This document shows positions 37,614 to 47,159 of a DNA stretch of 64,000 bases, one piece after another. The notes beneath the pieces are model-generated. The model was given only the letters and a program-made list of their open reading frames with translations. It had not been told where the DNA came from and made no database searches. Origin of the DNA: Eriocheir sinensis (Eukaryota; Arthropoda; Malacostraca; Decapoda; Varunidae); contig NC_066513.1 in the NCBI RefSeq assembly GCF_024679095.1, forward strand, positions 11,916,504-11,980,503, read 5' to 3'. The translations under genes were made by a program, and so were the position numbers. How positions within the stretch are numbered: the first letter of the stretch is position 1; each line of letters begins with the position of its first letter.

Positions 37614-38039
37614 GGTGCCTTCAATACCATGGCATGCTCACAAACGAGTATGGAATATCAAATTTGAGGCAGTGAATGATCATTTTTTGGGCAAAGTTAA
37701 ATGATTTTTCTCTTTGATATATTGATTTTTGAGTGTAACATAAAAAATAACCTTGTGTTTTAATGTTGATGATCTAAGTATGAAATCTCTTCACCGAAGA
37801 TATTTCATACCCCAAAGTTTTTTCATACAACACCAGGCGCCCGGGCCAGGCATGTGCAGTAGGGAGGAGACAAAGTTTTTTTTTCTGAGAGGCGGAAAAA
37901 AGTAGCGATTGTCGCTAGTTTGGTTACAAAAGTAACGAAGAAACCGAAATATATATATAAGTAAGTAGCGGATGGCCGATAACCCGATTTCGTTATCAGC
38001 GATAAAGTATCGTGATAACGCTGCAGCTATGAATAGCAT

Positions 38040-38176
38040 TGTACAGGATACAAGAGGGATTGGAGAAATTGGACAGGGAAGACCTAGTGGTACGTGACAG
38101 AAGTGTAACAAGAGGCAATGGTAAGAAATTGAAGAAGAGCGACTGTAGGAGAGACATCAAGAAATACAGTTTTCTA
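38040..38176 (+). pseudogene. LINE-D tail after the hAT insertion
   Basis: Continues the frame of 34971-35417 and ends where the GGGCCCGGATCCACAAA element begins. Confidence 0.8.
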
Positions 38177-39766
38177 TACAGGGCCCGGATCCACAAAGGC
38201 TTAGTTCGTAGTTTTGGGCCCTTAGTGCGTAGTTTTGAGAACATCGAGATTCACAAAGCTAACTAGCAACTAATCGATGACGTCACGGGTCAGCGCGCGG
38301 ATCTACAAACGTTTACCGCGCTGTGTGACGTTAAAGTTGTTGTTAAATAACTACTGCCTCGGAGCTGACGGTAACGCTAACAGTATTATCAGATTTACGT
38401 ATAAATGCTTATAAATCGCGTTTTTCAACTTGAAATATAACTTTGCGAGTAGAGGAGGCCCATTTCTTTATAAAATGATGAGATATGCACCCTTTGAGAG
38501 GTATATGATAAGTGTGGGCGGTATGGCAACACCCAGCCTGGGGATTGCCAGACCTCCCTCCTCTGCCTGCCGTGGAGGATGGCTTGGCGACGAGGAAAAG
38601 TTGCCGAACTTTATGTAATTTCTGATTTACTAGGGAGAATTTTGCGTTTTCCTTATATATGTAGATACAGAAAGCGTTAATTTACCCATACATGTCAACA
38701 GAACGATCTTACAATATATAATAGCGAAGAAATCCGAGGCATATAGATGCCCAGATTCAATTCTGCCCGAGGCTCAATTTTGTCGATGACAGGGGCCTAT
38801 ATTTTTCCTTCCCCTGTCATTATTAATGAATCTCAGGTGTCGCAACTTGGTGTGAACATGCCCTAAGTATTCACCTGTGGAAATATATTGATGTATATGT
38901 GATTGGTATCCTATTTTCTGAGAAAAATGAATGTGCGATCATAGGTGTCGGAGTGCTGCTCTGGAGGATGGCTTGGCGACGAGGAAAAGCTGCCGAACTT
39001 TATGTACTTTCTTATTTAATGAGGCAAATTTTGACATGGTCTTTGTCATCATAATAAAGAATGATGATCATGCTAGTTCTAGACGCCATATCAGTCGAAA
39101 AGAACCCCACATACACGAGCTTGAGCTAAGATAACAGAGGCATGTGGATGTCTGGGCTTAATTTTGCCCGAGGCTCAATTTTGCCCGTGACACCGCCCCC
39201 ATCCGTGGAGGGACCATGGACCTTTGTCGGGTGATAGCTATCCCATGAGTTGGGCCGCAGATATGGCAAGACAGTCTTAATTTTCCCTATTCCTTCCTTC
39301 CGTCCTTCGCTCTAACTGCCTCGATATCTGTCCCATATTTCTATTTGCTTTCTTCCTGCCTCAATCTCCTCCGTATCTTCTTTTTCTTCATCTTAAGCAT
39401 GTTCGTAGATAACAAGACATCGAACAGCAGAGCTACTTTGACGTAAATGTGCAGCAAACAACGAAATAATTGAATTCGTAGATTACGATTTAGTACAGCT
39501 TCCCTTGAAAGGGAGAAAAATGGGAAAAGAGAATGGGTTTCTTGGACCAGCAGCTGGAGGGGGCTCCCTAGGATTGGCTGACGGTTCTGTAAACGTGCTT
39601 GCGATTCGCTGCAAGGCCAATGACGTCATCAACCAATCAGCGGCGCGCCTCTAACTACAATCTAAGGTTTGCTTCGTAAATCTGACGCTAACGTCGGTAG
39701 CTAAATCAATAGTGCGTAGTTATGTTAGTTCGTAGTTATTAAGTCTGTTTGTGAATTCGGGCCCCT
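38177..39766. mobile_element. TIR element with GGGCCCG-ATYCACAAA ends
   Basis: The left end (GGGCCCGGATCCACAAAGGC, then CTTAGTTCGTAG) mirrors the right end (TTAGTTCGTAGTTATTAAG, TTTGTGAATTCGGGCCC). The interior includes two diverged copies of a roughly 70-bp block (GAGGATGGCTTGGCGACGAG at about 38573 and about 38964). No transposase recognised; superfamily not assigned. Confidence 0.7.
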
Positions 39767-39768
39767 GC

Positions 39769-39896
39769 TCGGCAGTGGGGTCCCTCCGGGTCACCCAGAT
39801 CCTCTAAAATGGGTGCAGGCTGCGGCGTCAGCTGATCGGTTCCGCTAAATGGAACACGCCAGATCACGACCCAGAAACGGGTTACGCTAAATGGAA
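39769..39896. repeat. Dispersed 50-bp motif plus an ATTTA-type terminal unit
   Basis: 39769-39822 matches 33533-33590. 39835-39896 has CCGCTAAATGGAACACGCC and ACGCTAAATGGAAGACGCT, the same paired-motif architecture as 4811-6431 and 29083-29271. Confidence 0.6.
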
Positions 39897-39944
39897 GACG
39901 CTAATAATTGTATGAAGGGATAATAAAATGTTTCAAATGTTTCA

Positions 39945-41215
39945 AATGTTTCATACAAAATGAGGCAATGCGGATCATTTTGGGTTGTCCCAGAACGGCA
40001 AAGCTTGAAGGCCTCCGAGCTGAGTTGGAACTGCCCAGTGTTGTTTGCAGAATCAAGGAAATTACTTGCCGCACAGTCTGCCGCATGATTTGTCATGGGG
40101 ACACTCAGCTTAGGCAGGCTCTTGGTAACTTTCAGCCCACCCCTAACATTCCAGCCAAATCGTACCTTAGAAAGCTTCACAAGTTCTTATCTGACCTTGG
40201 TGTCCTTGAACCGTGTCTTGCCCTCATTAGCAGCCCTTGTTATACTTTTTGGAAACCTCAAAGAGTCAGTGTTGATATAGAAAAATTGGATAAACCTAAA
40301 GATTCTTGGCTTCCTCAAGTCCTGCAGGACCATTTTCTGACCAAATTGTCTGCATATCCCCTCACCCAGGCTGTCCATGTGTTTTGTGATGGATCTGTCA
40401 ATGGCACCAAGACTGGTTGTGGATTATTTATTAGGGACTATGCCACCCCCTCTGAATACACTGACACTGAGGTTTCTAAGAGGTTTCCTGATCATCTGTC
40501 TTCCACAAGGGCAGAACTCTATGCCATATATGAAGCCCTCCATATCACTGTAGCTCTCGGGAAATTTGTGTACCTGTTTGTTGATAGTCAATGTGCCTTG
40601 TATGCACTTCTGTCTTCCTCCCCTTCTGACTGTGATATAGTCAATAAGTGCCTTAGTGCCCTTAGCCTGCTTGAGCGCTGTGGTGCTACTGCACACTTCA
40701 TCTGGGTGCCCTCCCATGTTGGGCTGCCCCATAATGAAAAGGCAGACAGACTTGCTCGTGCTGCCTCTGATGATCTCAATGTACACCCAGGTGTTGAGTA
40801 CACCTATAATTATGTTAAGAGTAGACTTAGATCCCTTGTTAGTGAGTCTGTTACCAATCAGCTTGCCTTGAGGTGTCAGGATGGTAGTCCCTCCAGCATT
40901 CACTATGCCCAGGTATCGAGTATCTACACCGACACTTATGGTAGGCTTAGTGCATCCTATGATCTGGTGGTGATGCGGCTGAGGCTGGGCTACAGATATT
41001 ACTGGGAGGCCAGTGGGGCTGACCCTGTACCTTGCCGCTTGTGTGCCAGGCCAGGGGGTCACACGCTCAAACACTATGTCCTGCAATGTTCTGCTATTAG
41101 TGCCTACCGCCCACAGGGCCACTGGGACCTGCCTGTGCTGGTGGGCTGATTTATTAACAATACTGTTCTCCCAGCTGTGCTCAGTGAGTATCTTGCATTT
41201 TCCCCTAGATTGTAG
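39945..41215 (+). pseudogene. I-group LINE: RT tail and RNase H
   Basis: Begins in the RT tail (QNEAMRIILGCPR, LEGLRAELEL), followed by a linker and an RNase H domain (about codons 160-290): VFCDGSVNGTKTGCG (Asp), STRAELYAIYEAL (Glu), LFVDSQCALY (Asp), WVPSHVGLPHNEKADRLA (Asp). A C-terminal zinc module follows (C-RL-C-ARPGGH-...-C). A TGA at 41147-41149 stops the main frame, and FINNTVLPAVL continues in frame. The 3' UTR ends near 41435 in (ATCA)n. RNase H-bearing non-LTR elements belong to the I group. 5'-truncated. Confidence 0.92.
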
Positions 41216-41448
41216 TTCATATTTTCAGTCCCTTATGTCTGCTCCCTTGATTAAATCAAGGCCTTTATTTTTTTTTAGCAATTGTCCCCTACCATTGTAT
41301 ATTTTTAGTTTCCTGGTGCTACTTACACATGTATCCTTAGTTGTATAATCACACTCTGTACTGCCTGGGGGTTGGGATGGCATGCTCCTCCCTTCTCCTT
41401 TGTTGTTTACTTGCAACAATAAACTATAAATCAATCAATCAATCTCTA
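41216..41448 (+). repeat. I-group LINE 3' UTR and (TCAA)n tail
   Basis: GGGGGTTGGGATGGCATG...CTTCTCCTTTGTTGTTTAC...AATCAATCAATC; shared with the minus-strand ends at 50765-50880 and 62675-62785. Confidence 0.85.
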
Positions 41449-41465
41449 AAGGGACTCTTAACACA

Positions 41466-41553
41466 CACCGCTCCGGTAGCTCAATCTGTTAGAGCTCCGC
41501 GCTGCAAGGCTTCACGGCCAAACAGGCGGCGGTTCGAGCCCCGCTCAGGCCGG
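41466..41553 (+). repeat. tRNA-derived SINE head
   Basis: GGTAGCTCAATCTGTTAGAG (A-box-like, pairing D-stem GCTC/GAGC) and GGTTCGAGCCC (B box), about 82 bp long. The anticodon stem does not pair, so it is tRNA-like rather than a working tRNA gene. Confidence 0.7.
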
Positions 41554-41574
41554 ATTCTTTCCGTTGACTAGGAG

Positions 41575-41970
41575 TGGTTACTGTTCCCCTTTGGGCAAGG
41601 GTGTGTGGTGTGTGAAGTCCTGGCAGTACCCAGAGATCGACGATAATGAGCACTTGCCCACGTTAGTGTGGCCTGTACGTATATCTCCCACAGTTCCGTT
41701 GTGTAATACTTCTATTTTACATCTTTACTGCCTACAAAACCATTTCTGCAACATCATCTTATCTTAATACTGTTTCCCCTTGAGGAAGGAGGATGGGGTG
41801 TGTGGTGTGTGAGGTCCTGGCAGTACCCAGAGATCGACGATAATGAGCCCTTGCTCACGTGGGTGTGGCCTGTATATCTCCAACAATTCCGTTGTGTAAT
41901 ACTTCTATTTTACATCTTTACTGCCTACCAAACCATTTCTGCAACATCATCTTATTATATTATATGCTCC
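41575..41970 (+). repeat. Tandem roughly 200-bp duplication (SINE body)
   Basis: Unit 1 (about 41579-41770) and unit 2 (about 41771-41970) share GTCCTGGCAGTACCCAGAGA, TCGACGATAATGAGC, CTGCCTAC-AAACCATTTCTG and CAACATCATCTTAT. They directly follow the tRNA-like head. Confidence 0.8.
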
Positions 41971-42111
41971 TCACTCATTATGGGAGGCGCTGAGCTTGGG
42001 TTGTATACTCGAAATAAAGTCGGAGATGCTGAGTGTAACCGCGTGAGAGCGGACGCGGGTGTCGTGTGCTGCAACCCACCCCGGCCTCTGGATCAGGCAG
42101 ATCAGGATCCG

Positions 42112-42278
42112 GGGCCCATACTTATAAAACAAAGTCTCCGTCTCAGCCGCTCTCAGGCTCGTATTCCGAGCCGCAGGAGCGGATCTGCGTCCTAAGTCGC
42201 GTAGTTTCGAGCCGCAGAATCGCCCGTAGCTAAAAGTGGGTGTGGGGTGGAATAGGCGCTATGGTTACTGACTCGAAC
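42112..42278 (+). repeat. Dispersed roughly 165-bp element, copy 1
   Basis: CATACTTATAAAACAAAGTC...CCTAAGTCGCGTAGTTTCGAGCCGCAGAATCG...AATAGGCGCTATGGTTACTG. A second copy lies inverted at 63186-63347. It terminates the LINE at 42280. Class not assigned. Confidence 0.7.
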
Positions 42279-42279
42279 T

Positions 42280-42452
42280 GGTGCAGCATAATTAATCACA
42301 GACCGAATGACAGAGAGATAGAACATCCTGAGAATGGGAATTCCTGCTCCAAGACCCCTGTTTGCTAATACACGTAACGGGGCAAGGCGAGGTAGACAGA
42401 GATTGCGTACATAATCAACGCAATGGGTATTCTTCTTAAAACTAAGTTGCAC
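42280..42452 (-). pseudogene. I-group LINE RT tail
   Basis: VQLSFKKNTHCVDYVRNLCLPRLAPLRVLAN and GIPILRMFYLSVIRSVINYAAPV; then cut by the repeat at 42112-42278. Confidence 0.85.
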
Positions 42453-42476
42453 TCCTAAATACTTATAACATTGTAC

Positions 42477-43402
42477 TCAGCCTAATGCGACAGTGTTGAG
42501 GCTCGGTGAACGACATATTTTGAGACTTGTCTGATATTTAGTTTTTGAGGCATTGACAACCAGACCCATATGTATACAAAGGTCCTCAAGTTGCTGCAGA
42601 GCTGTGGTCAGGGTTCCAGGGGAATCACACTGAATGAGGATGTCGTCGGCATAAATGACAATTTCAGTGCCCCAAGGAAAGGAGTGCCGGGCAATCTTAT
42701 CCATAAGGATATTGAATAACATGGGGCTGAGGACTCCACCTTGAGGGGTGCCTAGGTCAAAGGACTCTTCAGTTGATACTGCACCCTGGAACCATACCCT
42801 AGCCCGTCTGTTGTACAAATACTCCCTAATCCACCCTAAAAGTTTCCCTTTCACACCTTTCATGATGATTCCTCCATGATAACATCTCTATTGGCCCTAT
42901 CAAAAGCACCCTTGAGGTCTATAAATGCTCTGCAGGTGACAGTGTCATTACTTAAACATTTAACAAAACAATTGGCAGTGGAGCGACCCTTCATAAACCC
43001 ATGGAGATTAGGGGACATCAAGTCATCCACCTTAAAAATGAGACGTTGCAGGATGACCCTTTCCATTAGCTTGCATAAACAACTGGTGAGAGAAACTGGA
43101 CGAAAAGTGCCGTCACCCTTAGGTATGGGAACAATGAGAGCAGATTTCCATGAAGGAGGCAAAACACTGGAGAAATACGACATGTTAAAAATATCAAGAA
43201 TGGAGCTATCAGGCAGGGCAAGGAGAGGGAAAAGGACATCATAGGTTAAACCATCCTGACCAGGGGCCGTCGACTTGCTAGGCCGAATAGCGCGAAGGAG
43301 CTCATCCAAAGTAATAGGAACACAAGTGTCGTCTACCAGGGCCACATTATGATGTACAAGGGCCATGCGCCGCAGCTGATGGGTGGCAGGCAGCCCAGCC
43401 AC
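42477..43402 (-). pseudogene. I-group LINE reverse transcriptase
   Basis: Two frames. 43402-42860: ITLDELLRAIRPSKSTAPGQDGL, LPPSWKSALIVPIPKGDGTFRPVSLTS, LHGFMKGRSTANCF and AFIDLKGAFDRANRDVI (first Asp). 42863-42477: GWIREYLYNRRARVWFQG, DLGTPQGGVLSPMLFNILMD, IVIYADDILIQC (catalytic pair) and VVNASKTKYQT. A single frameshift lies at about 42862. The motif set is complete. Confidence 0.93.
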
Positions 43403-43411
43403 AGCAGAGGC

Positions 43412-45478
43412 TTACGTCCATGTTTGCAATAATGTCTGTGCCCTCCCAGCAGGATCAGGATCCCAAACGGGATGGTTAGGTTTGCCCCTGTTGACATGGA
43501 GCCAAATCCTCTGCAGTGTCTGAGTCTTACGCAGCCGCCCCAAGAAGTCACCCCAGTATCGCTGCCGAGCCTGTTGACGAAGGTCAGTGAGGTGTCGAGC
43601 AACAGACACCAGTGCATCCCTGGCATCATAGTCGGTGGGGTCACGCTGCCACCGCCTCTGGTAGGTGGCAAGAGTTTGCTGGCAAGAAAGTATGACGGGA
43701 TCCTTAGCATAAGAGGAGGAGCAATGAGTGACGGCATGTACCCTTGGAGCCCTATGAGATGGGGACACAAAGCCTTCAATATCTGCAACAAGGCCCTGAT
43801 ACAAGGAATTAACATCAGAAAAGGTGGCCTTGGCGACAGTGTACCAAGACTCAACACATGAAACAAGCCTTGGCACTCGGGCAGCAGGAACAGTAAGCCT
43901 CTTCCTAGGTGTAATAGTCACAAAAGACCAAGGGAGAGTAGTTCCCAGAGCAAAGTGGTCGCTGAGTAAAGTAGGCAACAAGCAAGTCTCAATAGAGCAC
44001 GGGGACATCTTGGACAGGGGGGCTACATAGTCTAACCTGCCACCTTGAGTGTGTGCAGGGACACTGTCACCTGTGAACGTTACAGTATCTGTGGCGTCAA
44101 GAAAAGCTTTCCAACGAACCCCGTTTACATTGGTGGTCAAGTGACTGCCTAGGTCCTTATGTCGAGCATTGAGATCCCCCATTAGCAATGATTTTTCTTC
44201 CAAGAAGCAACCTGGGAGGTTGTCAGCACGAAAGGCACAAGCATGGACATACAAATTTATACAATACAGGGGACCATTAGGAACATGCAGACACACAATA
44301 AGAAACTCCATATCCCCAGTAACCCCCATCTCATGAAAAGTAACAGGAAGGCCATGTTTGACATATGTTGTTAAACCTCTACTGCTACCATCTCCAGGTC
44401 CTTGAGAGTGAGTCACATAACCTCTCAACTGTGGCACCTCGGGCCCGACCTCCTGTAGGGCAATGATGTCGGGTTTCTGTGTTATAGCATACGAGTGGTG
44501 ATCAGTGAACCGGGCACGCAGCCCGTTAATGTTCCAGGTCAGGAAGCGAGAGGTCGTGCAGGCCATTAGGAGGACAAGGAGATACCCAGGGGCTGCTGCT
44601 GAGTGCCATCCATTTTTGCGAGGATGGCCTGCATGGTAGTGAGCATGCCCGCTACCGAAGTCTCCAGCGAATCCAGCCGAGAGTAAACTGCGGTCAGGCC
44701 AGAGTCGCCCACAATCTGGGCACCGCTGCCGGAGGTGGGCGAAGCTACATGGTTTCCCGTAGCCTGCACAGGAGGAACTGGACTGCGAGGAGTAATGGCT
44801 GCTGCCTGAGGCTGGGGATCGGCTGCCGGCGAGAGCGGAAGATGCACGGGACCCTCCAGCACCAGCAGTCACAGGAGCCGGACCAGGAGGGGTACATGGA
44901 GCAGGGGGAACAGGGCGAGCTTCCACAGCAGTGAGGCGCACAGAAACTTGAGCCAGGACAACTGAGAGGTTGGCTATTTCCTTTTGGAGGGCAAGCAGGA
45001 TACTAGTAGAGAGGTCAGCAGCAGGAGGGGAGATTAGTGGACCCCCAGCGGGGATTGTAGGGGTAGGTGAGGACTCACGGACAGTGCCAGCGGAGGGTTG
45101 TCGAGGTCCAGAGCTTGGTAGAGAAGTTTTTGGTGACCCCTCCAACGGCACCATGACCTCCCCCTGAAAATCCTGCGTCACAAGCTGATCGTACACCGGC
45201 CCAGTATCCAGCGTGATGTAAGGAACGTTCCTACCCTCCTTGAACAGCGGGTTGGCCTCTGGGTGCTGTTTGAGGAGGCCCATGAACCGCAGGTGCTTGG
45301 CAGCCGTCGTGTTCTGACCTGTGGTGAGGGGCCACAATAAACTACGCCGTTTCTTGGTCACCTGTCCCTGGGTAACAGTAACACCTGCAGCTGCTGATAT
45401 ATCCATACTGTGACCCTCTTCCGGGGCAGGTGGTACGAGAGCCGCTTCTGCCGGGGCGGGAGGACTCAGCTGAGGCAC
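43412..45478 (-). CDS. I-group LINE endonuclease ORF
   Basis: 688 codons. The N-terminal half is ORF1-like (KKRRSLLWPLTTGQNTTAAK, HLRFMGLLKQHPEANPLF, a heptad-like LQKEIANLSVVLAQVSVRL, then a Cys-rich patch), and seems joined to the endonuclease by frame changes. The endonuclease starts at about residue 310: TSRFLTWNINGLRARF, IIALQEVG (Glu), LYCINLYVHA, LLMGDLNARH (Asp, Asn), GGRLDYV and LLSDHFALG (Asp-His). The tail carries QQARQRYWGDFLGRL. It nicks target DNA. Confidence 0.88.
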   Translation of the reverse strand: MPQLSPPAPAEAALVPPAPEEGHSMDISAAAGVTVTQGQVTKKRRSLLWPLTTGQNTTAAKHLRFMGLLKQHPEANPLFKEGRNVPYITLDTGPVYDQLVTQDFQGEVMVPLEGSPKTSLPSSGPRQPSAGTVRESSPTPTIPAGGPLISPPAADLSTSILLALQKEIANLSVVLAQVSVRLTAVEARPVPPAPCTPPGPAPVTAGAGGSRASSALAGSRSPASGSSHYSSQSSSSCAGYGKPCSFAHLRQRCPDCGRLWPDRSLLSAGFAGDFGSGHAHYHAGHPRKNGWHSAAAPGYLLVLLMACTTSRFLTWNINGLRARFTDHHSYAITQKPDIIALQEVGPEVPQLRGYVTHSQGPGDGSSRGLTTYVKHGLPVTFHEMGVTGDMEFLIVCLHVPNGPLYCINLYVHACAFRADNLPGCFLEEKSLLMGDLNARHKDLGSHLTTNVNGVRWKAFLDATDTVTFTGDSVPAHTQGGRLDYVAPLSKMSPCSIETCLLPTLLSDHFALGTTLPWSFVTITPRKRLTVPAARVPRLVSCVESWYTVAKATFSDVNSLYQGLVADIEGFVSPSHRAPRVHAVTHCSSSYAKDPVILSCQQTLATYQRRWQRDPTDYDARDALVSVARHLTDLRQQARQRYWGDFLGRLRKTQTLQRIWLHVNRGKPNHPVWDPDPAGRAQTLLQTWT

Positions 45479-45894
45479 GGGCGGCGAGGAGGGTGACTTC
45501 GAGCGTGTCTTTTTTTTTTTTTTATGGTGTTGGCCGATGGCGAGGAGGTTGAGGAGGCGTCACTGGTCATACTACCGGCTTGACTGTTGGCAGGACTCCG
45601 GGATCGGTCTCTGCATGAGCCCATGGGCTCATTCCCAGGGAGGGAGTAAGCACGATCCTGCTGTTGAAGCTGCCTGGACCGAGCAAGGCGACGTTTCTTG
45701 GTTTTGTTAGTCATAACAAAGTCAGCGTTTGGGGCGGGAACGTAAACCAAGCAGCCCGCAAGCGGGCAGCAGAACTGCCCTTTATAGAATATAGAGTCCC
45801 GACATAGGCGGCCCTGTGTATAAGGCTGCTGGGTGCCATTTTTGGCCCTTCGAGCACCGCGCCGACTTTGAACTGAGGTAGGTAATAAAAACAT
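45466..45894 (-). CDS. I-group LINE ORF1-like protein
   Basis: A 142-codon minus ORF, rich in Arg/Ser/Pro with lysine clusters (NKTKKRRLARSR, IKKKKRHARS). These are features of nucleic acid-binding ORF1 proteins, but no zinc knuckle is seen. It may be only part of ORF1: the next frame overlaps at 45478 and continues with similar low-complexity, Pro-rich sequence, so a frameshift near the poly(T) at 45510-45525 is likely. Confidence 0.55.
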   Translation of the reverse strand: MFLLPTSVQSRRGARRAKNGTQQPYTQGRLCRDSIFYKGQFCCPLAGCLVYVPAPNADFVMTNKTKKRRLARSRQLQQQDRAYSLPGNEPMGSCRDRSRSPANSQAGSMTSDASSTSSPSANTIKKKKRHARSHPPRRPCLS

Positions 45895-45941
45895 AATTTT
45901 ACCTATTTTGGAAGCGGATTCGGCTGCTTTTTAATGTAACA

Positions 45942-46065
45942 ATGCCTTGCTGCCTAGCCTTCGGCTGTTGCAACAGGCCACAGAGGGGATACAAAGTGTA
46001 TAATTTAACCGCAAGGCCGCTGAGAAGCCAGACAGAGGTGTACTAACAAAACAGTCAGTCGTCTT
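45942..46065 (+). other. Possible THAP-like first exon
   Basis: The ATG opens MPCCLAFGCCNRPQRGYKVYNL, a Met-Pro-Cys-rich start with C-x(4)-C spacing reminiscent of the THAP zinc-finger N-terminus. It stops after 34 codons, and hAT copy 2 inserts right after it. It could be coincidental. Confidence 0.3.
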
Positions 46066-46088
46066 GAGAGGAAAACTTCGGTTATGAC

Positions 46089-46166
46089 AATAGCTGGGCA
46101 TTATCGAGATAAGTTATCGCGATACTTTATCGCTGATAACAAAATCGGGTTATCGGCCATCCGCTA

Positions 46167-46263
<97 letters not shown>

Positions 46264-47151
46264 GTATCTTCGTTACTTTTGTAACCAAACTAACGATAAT
46301 CGACACTTTTTTCCGCCTCTCAGAAGAAAAAAATGTTGTTTCCTCCCTACTGCGCATGCGTGGCCCGGGCCATGGTATTGAAGGCACACGGTGTTGTGTT
46401 ATTTGGTGTCCCATCGTCAAAAGCTGGCGCTTTTGTTTACAAACACAAAACTGAACTGCGCATGCTCAGACCAGAAAGCGTAGCCCTAGCTGTATAGTCT
46501 CACAAAGCTTTTTAACACATTAAGAGTTGCTGGAAGGCTGAATCAGACATACAGTACTACCATCCTCGCTGTTTCTAGAACGACACTCTGTACATAACTC
46601 GTACAGAGTGTCGTTCTAGAAACAGCGAGGATGGTGGTAGTGGTATTGTATGTCTGATTCTGCCTTCCAGCAACTCTTAATTACGGTTAAAAAGCTTTGT
46701 GAGACTGTACAGGTCTGCGCTTGCTGGTCTGAGCATGCTCAGTTCACGAGAGACCAGTGTTTGTAAACAAAAGTGGCAGCTTTTGACGGTGGGGACGCCA
46801 AATAACACAACACCGGTTCAGGCGTTTCTAGTATTACCGTCCATCATATGTAGTACGTGTCAACGTGTGGTTTTCAGGTTTTGTAAGTTTTCTAAAATAC
46901 AGATAATGAAAATTTGAATTCATCTATGTTTTTTTTTTTTTTTATCTGAAATATCAATATGGTATCGTCTTCGCCTATCGGACTTATCGCAAGCTAGTAT
47001 CGGAATTGTGGATTTATATCGGGTATCGGTTATCGCTTATCGCCTATATTTGTGTCTCCAGTTAACGAATTTCGGTTATCACTGATAAGGTTTTCCACTA
47101 TCAGTTATCGGGTATCGGGAATAAGGTTTTCTGTTATCGTGCCCAGCTATG
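46089..47151. mobile_element. hAT-like foldback element, copy 2 (complete)
   Basis: 1,063 bp, flanked by the 8-bp duplication GTTATGAC (46081-46088, 47152-47159). Ends AATAGCTGGGCA and TGCCCAGCTATG. Same architecture as copy 1: CGATAA-rich terminal zones, (TA)n 46170-46259, hairpin core, then a subterminal TATCGG-repeat zone. No transposase. Confidence 0.92.
46389..46816. repeat. Long inverted repeat core of hAT copy 2
   Basis: Arms of about 205-215 bp around a 7-bp loop (ATAACTC) at about 46594-46600; the innermost roughly 80 bp are nearly perfect. Confidence 0.93.
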
Positions 47152-47159
47152 GTTATGAC

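Larger units (their letters stand above)
35418..38031. mobile_element. hAT-like foldback element, copy 1
   Basis: Ends CATAGCTGGGC... and ...GCAGCTATG with an 8-bp AATAGCAT duplication (35410-35417, 38032-38039). The LINE-D reading resumes after it. The terminal zones are rich in CGATAA/TTATCG repeats. The core is a long inverted repeat (37170-37613). No transposase. The 8-bp duplication and the AGCTGGGCA-type end fit hAT. A pogo-like element is nested at 35640-37093. Confidence 0.88.
42280..45894 (-). mobile_element. I-group LINE, long copy (ORF1, endonuclease, RT)
   Basis: Minus-strand non-LTR element covering a basic ORF1-like protein, an endonuclease frame and RT frames. The RNase H and 3' end are missing because the copy is cut at about 42280; the missing parts are represented by the copies at 39945 and 50765. 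Confidence 0.9.

Noticed and set aside
41469..41553. Functional tRNA gene
   Set aside because: D and T arms are recognisable but the anticodon stem and acceptor do not pair, and it is fused to a repeat body; a SINE head fits better.
45942..46065. A true THAP host gene
   Set aside because: Only 34 codons with a suggestive start; no AVPTIF-type C-terminal motif or further exon found, so it is kept only as a low-confidence feature.
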